NCBI GenBank assembly: GCA_023525715.1
Contig: CM042015.1
Span: forward strand, 84,496,750 to 84,560,749
Length of the DNA: 64,000 bases
Origin: Cichorium intybus
Taxonomy: Eukaryota; Streptophyta; Magnoliopsida; Asterales; Asteraceae
Direction of reading: 5' to 3'
Below are positions 35,900 through 46,025 of this stretch, piece by piece. The notes under the pieces are model-generated. The model saw only the letters and a program-made list of their open reading frames with translations, ran no database searches and had not been told where the DNA came from. The translations under genes and the position numbers were made by a program. Within the stretch, counting starts at the first letter, position 1. Each line of letters starts with the position of its first letter.

Positions 35900-36851
35900 A
35901 TCTATTCTTGAGAACACATTGTCAAAATGTCACGTCAATGCTTTGATGAGACCTCTCTCCTCTCCTTTTGTATTTTGGTATGTAATCTTGATTTATAGTT
36001 TTAAACTATACCCGGCCGGCTATCCGTCCTTGAAAGTAGACTTCAACTTTGATCAGTTAGCAAGCTTAGAGTATCTGGTATTCGAATGGTGTCATCACTA
36101 CAGACTCCTTTAAAATTTTGGTTTAATGGCTTTTTCTTCGTATTCTTTAATTTTCATTGACGACCACAATAAAGACTTTTGGACACCGATATCATCGACC
36201 GGAAAAAGACCACCATTATTAGCAACAAATTTTATAATGACCAACAATTTTCGACTAAAGATAATTACAGATTTCTAAGAATATCTATGAAGGACTAGTA
36301 ACAGATATGTTAAAAAAATAAGCCCATCACTAATCCGCCACAAAATTAAATCGATCAACGACGGATCTTAAAAACTAATTTAAATAGTAACTTCCATCGC
36401 TGTTTTGTTAAATATTAGCAACATAGTTGAATCAAAATTTTTCTATATTCTTGCTTGTTTTGATTACCTATTGATGTTAATGTTTGAGTGCATAATTCAT
36501 GCACTACAAATTTATGTTTTCACAAGAAATTCATTTGTCGTGTTTCATGAGGAATGAACTATATACGATCTTTGTATTTTCATGTATTTTCTTTTGCATT
36601 TTGTAATGGGAAGCCCGATTAAATATATATTAAACTAACTTTAATATGTACATTAATGGTTACACACTACAATTGATGTCCAACGTATAGGGGTTTCTTA
36701 GATGTTAGCATGTTCAGTGTTCACACATACAAATACTCAAGAGTTTTGTATGAAGATGTGGACTTTGACGGTGAAACAAAGAAGAACCTTGAAAGTTAAT
36801 TATGTTGCGGGAAAGGTGGATATGAGATTAACTTTAATGTTATTTTGAAAA
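35900..36851. other. Intergenic DNA, possibly with CACTA-like remnants
   Basis: CACTACAGACTCC at about 36098 followed by GACGACC/GACCGG/CAACGACGG words (36160-36365) recalls a CACTA transposon end and subterminal region, but no partner end is seen. The remainder is AT-rich without genes. Confidence 0.3.
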
Positions 36852-37023
36852 GAGAAATCTTATATCCTTCTAATTTTTCCTCCTCCTCATCCTCCTAATC
36901 ATTTAAAATGATGACAAATGTCATATTCAATAAAATTAATAATATTTTAATCCACTTGTCACTATTTCACATGATTAGAATGATAGTTAGGAGGACAAAT
37001 TAGGAGGATATATAAAATTTCTC
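36852..37023. mobile_element. MULE-type MITE, 172 bp, with 9-bp TSD
   Basis: The ends GAGAAATCTTATATCC and its inverse (GGATATATAAAATTTCTC) are nearly perfect terminal repeats. They continue as CCTCCTCATCCTCCTAATCAT against ATGATTAGAATGATAGTTAGG. Exact 9-bp direct repeats TTTTGAAAA flank it (36843-36851, 37024-37032). A 9-bp TSD is diagnostic of Mutator-like elements. It is non-coding. Confidence 0.8.
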
Positions 37024-37363
37024 TTTTGAAAACAATGGTTGATATTTAAAAGAAAAAACCGCCATGATAGTAATTGAAAAATAACCAAAAAGATAGTTTT
37101 TAAATTAATTATACCAAGAGCTAAAGATAATATTAAATCCTAAATTATACTTCAATTTATCGACACATAACATGTAGATGCCATTGAGATGTTTAATTAT
37201 TCTAAAAAAATATTCAAATATTAATTTTAAAATAACTGAATTGTCAAAATGAGTAGTTTTCTTTAAATTCATCAATGATAAGAATAGTTAAATACAAAAT
37301 TAAGTGCAAAGTTTTATCCAATTAAAAGTTATATAAAATTAAAATTACATTACATTGAAAATA

Positions 37364-38101
37364 GAGAAAATGACTAAAATAGCCTAATCTCATAAGTATT
37401 TTTCTCAAAACAGCCAAAATTTAGGGGTATACCTCAAAATAGCCAAGGAAAACACAGTTGGCAGCCATGGGCTGCGTTTTCCTCTCACCAACTGCGTTTT
37501 CCTCCCTCCTAAGCGCCAACTGCGTTTTCCTCCATCCACCTGCGTTTTCCTCCCTCCCAACTGCGTTTTTCTCCTTGAGTTTTTGAGTTTTTGCGTTTTC
37601 CTCCCTCCCAGCTGCGTTTTCCTCCCTTCCAGCTGCGTTTTCCTCATTGTGTTCTTGAGGTTCTTGGTGGTTCATGAGTTTAGTTTAAATTTTTGTCCAA
37701 CTTTGAACACTCGCCATTTGTTCATACGAAATCAGATTGAGTTGAAATTTTTTTTAACGTGAAGTGTATCAGTAGATGTGTTCACAAACATGATTAACAA
37801 AAATTTATGATGTCGGAAAGTGTTACGTGATCGAAAAATTTGACGTTTTTTTCCCCGATTTATATATCTGGGCTGATGGGCCGGTAGCCAACGAAAACGC
37901 AGCCCGTCTAGAGGAAAACGCAGCCCATCTAGAGGAAAATGTAGCCCATTGAGCCCGTTAAGAGGAAAACGCAGCCCAAGAGAGGAAAACGCAGCCCATG
38001 GCTGCCAACTGTGTTTTCCTTGACTATTTTGAGGTATGCCCTTAAATTTTGGCTGTTTTGAGAAAACCCTTATGAGATTAGGCTATTTTAGCCATTTTCT
38101 C
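37364..38101. mobile_element. MULE-type element, 738 bp, with arrayed GGAAAACGCAG motifs
   Basis: The terminal repeats start GAGAAAATGACTAAAATAGCC on the left and, inverted, GAGAAAATGGCTAAAATAGCC on the right. They extend about 115 bases through CAAAATAGCCAAGGAAAACAC. TSDs of 9 bp, TTGAAAATA, lie at 37355-37363 and 38102-38110. Inside, TGCGTTTTCCTC is repeated about nine times at 37474-37644, and its inverse GAGGAAAACGCAG about four times at 37893-37997. The two arrays face each other across a 240-bp unique centre. The charged Arg-Lys-Thr-Gln frames on the - strand are only readings of this array. Confidence 0.85.
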
Positions 38102-38346
38102 TTGAAAATAATGGTTGGTAGTTGGTTTTTGAAAAAACTATTATGATCAAAATTGAAAAATAATCAAAGGAATAGAGAAAGAAATGGTGGTGGAAGTTAA
38201 CGACCAATAATATATTGACACCTAGGATATCCCAAAGTGATCTTTTGCTATAATCGTTTGCCTTTATTAACCTGTGCTGGATGTTAGATGCAATATAGCT
38301 CATCCAATGTCAAATACCAAAGCAACATCAAGAAGCTCTCATGACT

Positions 38347-38475
<129 letters not shown>

Positions 38476-38799
38476 AAAATATAATCTTTAGGGTGGGGGA
38501 GTAATATCACCTGAATCCACTAAACCTACAATGTCACGTTAGCTTTTTTCTCTTCTCTCACTTCTATCTTTCTCAATCTTTCCCAATCTTTCATCCATGG
38601 AACCAGTACTCACTGAACACACAATGCCACATCAGATTTTCGATTTTTAAATTAATTAAGTAAATGAAAAAAATTAATTTAAGATTTAATTTAATGATCC
38701 AAATAATATTAAAATGCACTAAAAAATAAAAAAAAAAATCTGAAATAACATTTAATTGAAAAACACACCGGTATAAGATTAAAAAAAAACTAAATACTG

Positions 38800-39870
38800 A
38801 AAATGGTTGTGGGGAAGCTTCATTGCCTTCGTCAACATTGATATCCCTCAGGCATTGATGAAGATCCAGACACATTTTTCCATTTTCTTTGCCGGGAATG
38901 TGTTGATGGTTGTGGGGAAGCTTCATTGCCTTCGTCAACATCGACTGGATGAGGCAAAAAGTGTGCATCAGAAGGAGAATTGGTGAAGTGGTTGGAGTAG
39001 GATATCTTGCTTCGTTTGGCGGAATGATGTGGGGAATGCATCCCCATTTCATTGACCGTTTGCCATTTGGCATGCTCTCTTAGTATTTCCTATGCCCCCA
39101 TATGTGCGAAAGAGGCCCGGTGAAGTTTCCGGTACTCTGAATGGGTGGCCTGTAATACATCCACATCCCCCCTCCCACTGACACGCATGTTCAATTTATT
39201 GTTGTATATACAATTGAACTTATTTACCTTGTTTTGCATGTCTTTGTACTTGGAGTTGATCTGATGCTTGGTCCGATCGGAACCTTGAATTTGCGCATAT
39301 AAATGTTCCAACACAATCTGCCAAAAAGAGTCGGACCGTTGGGTGTTTCCGCGTTTTTGGTCCTCTAAACAACTAATGTATGCCTTCGTCGGTGATCTCC
39401 TCCTTCTCCTCCCACATTTTGCGTTTCACTCAGTGAGTGTAATTCCGTTTACGCGTAGAGGGTTGTGTCTCCGGGACGACCTCCTCGTCCTGGTCATCTG
39501 CTTGCTGCTCCTCCTCTTGCTGCTCTTCCTCTTGCCCATCTTAGTGCTCCTCCTCTTGCTCCTCCTCGTTTTCCGAGGGTGGAATGGTTTCATCACTGGA
39601 CTCTTCTTGGGTACGGAAGTGAGAAGTGTCGGGGACGTAGCATTGGTTGGGGCTTAGATGGAATAGGCTGGGACTTTGTTTATTGTTGGAACTGGGTTTG
39701 GTATTGTTGGAACTGGTTTGGGTATTGTGAAAAGTTTTTTTGGTATGGGGGATATTGTGTGTAATTGTGAAGGTGTGGGGATGGGGTTGGTGGAACATCT
39801 TGACGGTTTCTGCTTTGTGAGGAACCACGTCGTTTGGATTTACCACGATTTGAATTCATTTTATAAAAAA
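38800..39870 (-). pseudogene. SANT/trihelix-like, NAM-associated-type gene, broken
   Basis: On the - strand the frame starts near 39859 with MNSNRGKSKRRGSSQSRNRQ and a Gln/Tyr/Pro-rich stretch with FQQYQTQFQQ. A stop near 39655, an acidic stretch (EEQEEEH) and frame changes follow. Then comes a Myb/SANT-like domain: AYISCLEDQKRGNTQRSD, FWQIVLEHLYAQIQGSDRTK, HQINSKYKDMQNKVNKFN. After HRASFAHMGA another stop at 39090-39092 breaks it. A serine/proline-rich tail (SAKRSKISYSNHFTNSPSD) follows to about 38830. Families of this kind occur in many copies in some plants, often near PIF/Harbinger-like elements. Several stops and shifts make it non-functional. Confidence 0.65.
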
Positions 39871-40691
39871 AGTGTTTTTGATAAAAGAGAGGGCAAAGAG
39901 TTTTTTAGAGAGAAAATGAGAGTAAGAAAAAAGGGTGAATGTGTGATTTTTGAAGGAGTGAAGAGATGGTATTTATAGGGATGAGGGGAGGGTAATTTTT
40001 GAAGGATTAAAAAGTTTGTTTTAATAAAGTGTGGGTTCACACGGGTTCACCACCCCAATGCTCATCCCGCCAAAGCCGAAACCGCCGAAACCGAAGGGAG
40101 GGGCAGCGGTACCGATGGTACCGCCCCAACTCGCACCAATTTTTCGCCCGAGCCCGCTGATCCCATCCATTACTCCGTGAACCCTTATGAAGAACATATT
40201 TAGTTGTTTATGACTGCCACAACAAAATTACTACGTCAACATTCTTTCCCTTTGTAGTATGTCGCTTCGTACATCAATATTAATTTAACTTTGGGAACGA
40301 CAACAATACCAACTCCAACATTACTTTTCTTACCTTCAACCACCAAATTTGCGAAAGAAGAAACAAAAGACATGTTAGAGAGTTGATTAGATTATCCATA
40401 AATCCTGAGAGAGATCTAGAGACATTTGTATTTAATGATATCTAACTAACATACGACTTATTGTTAATGCAACAATTTTATGTAATCGATGAATATGCAA
40501 GAAAAAACTCATGTCCTGTCTTGGTACACTTCTGAGGAATTTCAAAAAAAAAGTTTATAAATGTTACATATTATCAAACCTTAGTAGACCAAGACGTACC
40601 AAAATACCAAAACAGTAAGGTAAATTATTCTACAAGCTGAATGGGACGTGTATGCCAAAAGTGCACAATTAGAAGAATTCAAGGTTATAAA
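39871..40691. other. 5' flank of the broken SANT gene and spacer
   Basis: It contains a likely former promoter/leader of the pseudogene and a GC-rich patch at 40030-40170 with CCGAAACCG and GGTACCG repeats. The rest is AT-rich with no gene. Confidence 0.4.
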
Positions 40692-40945
40692 ATTTAATTA
40701 GACAAAATTATAGTTTTGGTCCCTAAAGTATACCAAATATTTCATCTTAAGACATATTATCAGAAAATCATGGTTTTGGTCACTAAAGATTGCAAATTGT
40801 TTCAAATCAGTCCTTGGGACATATAAAAAGACTGAAATACCCTTTCTATTATCTTTTTCATTTTTCTTTTAATATATTATTTATTAAATCAATTTTAGAA
40901 AAAAAGAAAAATACACCCCATCCCACCCCCACCCCCACCCTCTAC

Positions 40946-40979
<34 letters not shown>

Positions 40980-41001
40980 ACACACGCACACAAACAAAAC
41001 C

Positions 41002-41103
41002 ATGATGGACCTAACCGGCAGCCTCGACCCATACGTGGAAGTGAAGCTCGAAAACTATAAATGCTTCACAAATCAGATTCAATTTCAGAAACTACTGTCA
41101 TAA
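41002..41103 (+). pseudogene. Captured C2-domain fragment (MCTP/FTIP-like)
   Basis: The frame from the ATG at 41002 reads MMDLTGSLDPYVEVKLENYK and then leaves the conserved sequence, stopping at 41101-41103. LTGS-DPYVEVKL-NYK is the hallmark calcium-binding loop and strand of the C2 domains in plant multiple C2-domain transmembrane proteins. About twenty residues are retained, with Leu for the usual Cys after GS. It is a captured exon piece, not a working gene, though an open reading frame remains. Confidence 0.65.
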
Positions 41104-41260
41104 ACACAAGATTTGAATCGAGTAAAAACCTCTTCGCAATCAACTCACCTTTCTCCAATTCCCAACCTTTCCCTTTTTTCTTTCTTATTTTCTTGTTGAA
41201 ATCTCTTCAACAAAATACCTATTCTCGCAACAATTATTAGGGAATTATTTATTTACAATC

Positions 41261-41446
41261 ATGGGTCATAAGCATTTACATGAACTCTTGAGAGAAGATC
41301 AACAACCATTCCAACTCAAGAATTACATCGTCGACCACCGTTGTCAGCTCAAATCTACCGTTGGAACAATTCCAATGGCAATTTTCATGCGACAAACCCA
41401 TCCCTTACGTCTTTCTCTCTCTCTCTCTCTCTCTCTTCCACTCTGA
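41261..41446 (+). pseudogene. Captured N-terminal fragment, possibly a DUF4378-type protein
   Basis: An open frame of 61 residues begins MGHKHLHELLREDQQPFQLK and then NYIVDHRCQLK, a protein-like block. It then runs into a CT microsatellite read as Leu-Ser repeats. The block resembles the conserved start of a plant family often annotated with DUF4378, but I recall this only loosely. It shares the + orientation with the C2 fragment. Confidence 0.4.
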
Positions 41447-42009
41447 CGGAAGTTTACCTAACTCAATTTTAAAGCTATAATTGCTTGATTCATGGTTGTA
41501 ACTACAAAGACCAAGAATTAAATCATAAACCTAACTCAATTTTTGATGCTTACGAGGGTATTCATGGCTCAGAAATGATTTCAATTAATGTTTTGAGACA
41601 TCGATTGCAGAATGCAGACATCGATTTTAATTAAAGATTACATACATCGATTACAGAATGTAGATATCGATTTCAATTAACGATTTCAGTCATCGATTTC
41701 AGACATCGATTGCAGTTCAAGGGATTGTAGACTTGTGATCATTCCAATCCGTTCTCATTCCTATCGGTTCTTTGTGAATCGTTGGTTGGAGTTTCGATTA
41801 AGCATTGTTGCCACAATAGAGTTCCGATTTGTTTGTGAATTGCCACAGTTACGATTTGTTTTTGAAAGAATCTGCATAAAAAATTGCCATAGTTTCGATT
41901 CGATATTGTTAACGGGGAGGGGACGGGGAAAGAGGGAACACTGTTCTTATCTTGTTGTTTTTCTTTCTCCTTCTCCCCGTCTATTTGTCCTTCTGTCTTG
42001 ATGAATCAA

Positions 42010-42186
42010 AATGGTAACCACCCTGCGTGATTGTGTGCGTAATATCAGGATGAGAAAGAGGGATAACTATTTCTTCGTGTTCATTCTCAGGCCATGGCGT
42101 CCCGTCTTGCATCACCCAGCCTTCTTTGGGTTTTTTCAGAGTTTTTGCGACCAATGCATTGATTCGCACATTTAATTCTTCGTATT
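42010..42186 (-). pseudogene. Captured cellulose synthase (CESA) fragment, antisense in the MULE
   Basis: Read on the - strand it gives EYEELNVRINALVAKTLKKP and then KEGWVMQDGTPWPEN. The block matches the conserved CESA region EYEEFKVRINALVAKA-K-P-EGW-MQDGT-WPGNN just before the DHPGMIQ motif. Beyond the WP-N point the sequence leaves CESA. The catalytic D,D,D,QxxRW residues are not included. Orientation is opposite to the other two fragments in the element. Confidence 0.8.
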
Positions 42187-42622
42187 CTCACTGTTCAAAA
42201 AAACAAAAAAGTCAAATTGTCGCACTTAACTTTTTCGAGCGATACTAACGGGGAGGGGGAGGGGGTAGTGGGGTTGGGGGTGGGGTAGGGTGTATTTTTT
42301 TTAAAATTGATTTAATAAATAATATATTAAAAGAAAAATGAAAAAGATAATAGAAAGGGTATTTCAAATTTTTTATATGCCCCAGGGACTGATTTGAAAC
42401 AATTTGCAAACTTTAGTGACCAAAACCGTGATTTTCTGATAATATGTCCTAAGGTGAAATATTTGGTATACTTTAGGGACCAAAACTGTAATTTTGTCAT
42501 TTAATTATTATTAATGTACACGTATGCCCACTTTTATTTTTATATGAAACTTTATAAAACTTTTGATCTCCTTTTGATTATATGTGGGGTTATTGATACT
42601 GTAGCACAACGAAGTTTGATGT

Positions 42623-43579
42623 TGTAATACCGTAATTTTAATTTATGGTAGAGTTATTTTAATTTTTGATATAAACGAGATTAGATGAGTTAAAACACGA
42701 GTTAAGATGTTTAGAAACTCATCTATGATAAGTTGGATGTTAAAAAGAGTAAAAGAAACAACTTGGGTTCTTGAAAAGTTAAACCGGGTCGAGCTTTAAA
42801 ACACGGGTCGAGTTGGGTTGAAATGAAAATGGAAAAAGAGTAACCCGGGTCGTGTTAAGGAACCCGGGTCGTGTTCGAGAAAACCCGGGTCGGGTTGGGG
42901 TACCGGACCGTGCTGCGCCTTGGACTGAAAAATGTGAATTATGCGTATTTGGACCCGGGTCGGGTTCTGTAACCCGGGTCGGGTTACGGTGCAGATGCTA
43001 TTTAAGTGAGAAAACCTCATTTCGAAGGAAACAAAACCCATTTCGATTTTTAGAGCTCCAGATGCGATTTTTGATGAAATTAAGCCTGGAGAATCGTTAG
43101 GAAGCGTGGAGAGACTCGAATCAAACCCCGTAAACGCGTGCTCGATTCCTAATTTCTCGAGGTGAGTATTTCTTGGTTTTTGGGGTTTCAAACCCTAGCT
43201 TTTAATCTTCATGTTTTAGCTATAAATTGAGATATACGTTGTTAGTAGGTTGTTAGTGGATGCCTTTAGAGTTATTGGTGAGATTATTGTCGAGTTCCTA
43301 CGGTTGAATGAGTAGAACCGCGGATTTGGGGGTTTCGGTAAATATGGAGTTGATGATTACAGTTTATACTCCTTTTTCCTCTTTTGAGATATACATATTT
43401 GAGATAAATGATATTGAGATAATTGTGGATAATTGAGAAATTGATTTAGACTATGGTAATACGACCAAGTCTAGCGATCAGGAGTCCGGTATGCGCGTTT
43501 TGGGAGTTCCACTTACTAAACCAATATCAGGTGAGTACTCTTATGTACTTGAGTAGAAATCTACCTTATGGTAGACTGA

Positions 43580-43658
<79 letters not shown>

Positions 43659-44511
43659 AAGTTATTATTGGTATAACCCAATTGTAGAGCGAGCGAATTG
43701 TTATATGTAAATAACAACAACCGAGTTGAATATATATATATTGATTGTATAAACTGAGTAGATGTTAATGTAGTGACATTAAAGAGTTTTGAGTCAATTT
43801 ATATATTCATGAGGGCTTATGAGCTAGAATAGAGTTTGAAGTGGAATAGAGTTCGGGGTGGAATAGAGTTTGAAGTGGAATGAGTTTATATGTGTTGTTT
43901 TAACCCTTGGTATGTATAATGAGATGTTTTGCAGGTTAATAGTTTGTATGTATAATGAGATGTATTACAGGTTAGTAATTACCTACTAATTCTTTTAATT
44001 GAACTATGTTGTCGTTGAGTTGTTCATTGCAGAAAGAGAAAAGTTATATGAGTTTCATATGGTGTTAATATTGTTTTGGTATAAATGGCTAAGTGTGTTA
44101 ACCATAGTGAAGGACCAAGATAGTCCATTCAAAATGAATTTAGTTACAACGAGCGAATGAGAAAGTTTGTTGAGAATGAGTTCAAAGAGACATCGGGTGT
44201 TGAGACTTGATTAATAATGATTACTCACTAAGCTTTTTATAAGCTTACACTTGAGTGTTATGTTGTTTTGCAGGTATCCGTAGCAGTGATAGGGGAGAGC
44301 ATGTGATAAAGAGAGATGGACAAGTTTAGAGCCTGTCCTTTAGCTGTCTTTGATTTATTTGTAATGCCTGGTTAAAATTTGTAAGGACCTTTTGTATAAT
44401 TACATGTGATGATAACATCTTGATCCGTGATTTGAGTACAAGTATACCCATTTAATGTATAATTGTTTGAAAATTTTTGGGTGTACTTTGTATGAGAAAC
44501 CGGGTGTTACA
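42623..44511 (+). repeat. 5' LTR of the 7.1-kb element
   Basis: Contains seven copies of CGGGTCG(A/G/T)GTT at 42785-42990, most in the form ACCCGGGTCG, which may act as U3 repeats. An (AT)n microsatellite lies at about 43588-43654. The antisense 131-residue frame over 42796-43191 is a chance reading, also present in the 3' LTR. Confidence 0.9.
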
Positions 44512-44514
44512 AGT

Positions 44515-44526
44515 TGGTATCAGAGC
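44515..44526 (+). promoter_or_regulatory. Primer-binding site (initiator tRNA-Met)
   Basis: TGGTATCAGAGC, complementary to the 3' end of plant initiator tRNA-Met, three bases after the 5' LTR. Confidence 0.92.
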
Positions 44527-45469
44527 ATGGTTTAAGTGAACTAGGTCTTTGAGTGTAGAGTCCTAGACTTAAACTGAGGAGAGAGAGAGCCCCTATCACA
44601 TGCTCGGAAAAGATACTGCTGCAGATTTTAGCTTATGAGTTAAGTATAACATTTATGTTATATTTGTTATTGTTATATTATGTGTGTGAATATAGATGTG
44701 GAGACAGATGAAGACGAGTTGATAAAACGGTCATATTCGGTTGGACCTACAGAGGATGATGAGATGAAATTTTGGCTGATATGAGATATCAACTAATGAG
44801 AAGACGAGAACTTCTGTTGATAATGAGATGTCAACTGAATACGAGATGAGATACTAATTGAGATGAGATTCTGTTGATGGCAAATTTCCAGATGATGATC
44901 AGATGTTAAGATGAGATCCATGTTGAGGCAAAATTTTAACTGATGATGAGAAAGAGTTTGAGCATAAGTTGAGTATGAGCTAAGAGTTGAGATATGTGAG
45001 TGTAGCCGAGTACACTCAAGAGTTGAGAACCGAGGTACGCAAGGTTCAACTAATGAGGAGACGAGATTTTGTTGCTATGAGGTATGTAAGTAATTTTACT
45101 TAATATGTTAGTTGTAACGTGTCGCGCGTATTTAATTGTTGATAATACATGTAATAGAATATGTATAAAATATTTAGACACGTAAAAGATCAATTGAGAT
45201 TACATGTGTTAGAAAATTGTGGATATAAAGTGTAGTAATCGGCATCGAGATGAGAATCTCGTGTCTATTTGAGGTAATGTTTACATATCATATAACGAGT
45301 GCTTTGTGATTGTATATAACTGAGATTATAAGTGGTTGTTTGACGAGTACTTAACAACCATAGAGAAGTGTGTATAAAGAGTATATACATGGTAAAAAAA
45401 TATATATAAATTTTGATATTGTATATATAGTGTTTGTTGTTTCACAGATGTGACGAGACTTCTATATAC

Positions 45470-46025
45470 GAGTATTTTGTGGTTGAGACCACATGTTTTG
45501 TGGGGCCACATGATTAGTACTTATGATTGATCAAAATAAATGGCTGAGATAGCCAAAAGAGTATGAGTTGAGAAAGACGGTGAGTGTGTAGTTGATTGCA
45601 CACAATAACTGATTATGAGTTGACATACTGAGAGTTAAACTGTATGGTTTGGAGTTGTCACTTAATGAGATATTTGTGACAGAGTTGTCAGAGGACACTT
45701 AAGTAACCACATAAAGAGTACCTTGTGGTTATAATTGAGAGAACCTAGAGTGGTTCATCTAGGCCTTATTGGCTTAGAGATTGAGTTAGTTACTTAGTAA
45801 ATATGGTTGAGACCACATATTTTGTGGGACCATATATCGAGTAAATATGGTTGAGACCACATATTTTGTGGGACCATATATCGAGTAAAGTGGTTGAGAC
45901 CACATACTTTGTCGGGCCACATAATGAGTAAATATGATTGAGACCACATATTACGTGGGGTTACATATTGAGTAGCTGAGGTTGAGACCACATATTTTGT
46001 GGAAGCACATGACGAGTATCTTGTG
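45470..46025 (+). repeat. Minisatellite of GGTTGAGACCACAT-TTTGTGG units inside the LTR element
   Basis: At least five tandem units of 43-48 bases lie at 45803-46015, each with TGGTTGAGACCACATATTTT and then GTGGGACCATAT. A related isolated copy lies at about 45480-45512. Each unit can fold, because TGGTTGAGACCA and CCACAT-TTTTGTGG are short inverted repeats. Weaker relatives (CTTGTGGTTA) flank the array. No protein reading is conserved between units. Confidence 0.75.

Larger units (their letters stand above)
40701..42498. mobile_element. Pack-MULE, 1798 bp, carrying three host-gene fragments
   Basis: Terminal inverted repeats of about 240 bp run from GACAAAATTATAGTTTTGG on the left and, inverted, from GACAAAATTACAGTTTTGG on the right. 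They continue through GGTCCCTAAAGTATACC, and both end near a GGGTGGGGT/ACCCCACCCC tract. Exact 9-bp TSDs ATTTAATTA lie at 40692-40700 and 42499-42507. There is no transposase. The interior is coding-like in three places: a C2-domain piece (41002, +), a conserved N-terminus of unknown type (41261, +) and a cellulose synthase piece (42010-42186, -). CT microsatellites lie at 40947-40976 and 41411-41433. Confidence 0.88.

Noticed and set aside
36098..36420. A second CACTA element left end
   Set aside because: CACTACAG is present, but there is no matching inverted terminus or TSD, and the word is short enough to occur by chance.
37405..37675. Arg-Lys-Thr-Gln and Glu-Glu-Asn-Ala repeat frames on the - strand
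   Set aside because: They are phases of the tandem GGAAAACGCAG array in a MULE, with no conserved protein.
39343..39657. Leucine-rich 104-residue + strand frame
   Set aside because: It is the complement of the acidic, Glu-rich stretch of the broken SANT gene on the other strand.
42796..43191. 131-residue antisense open frame, repeated as 137 residues at 48037-48450
   Set aside because: It lies inside the two LTRs, its two copies exist only because LTRs are duplicated, and its Gly/Pro-rich part is the complement of the CGGGTCG motif array.
45803..46015. CRISPR-like regular repeat spacing
   Set aside because: The organism is a plant, the units are contiguous with no unique spacers, and the array lies inside an LTR retrotransposon.
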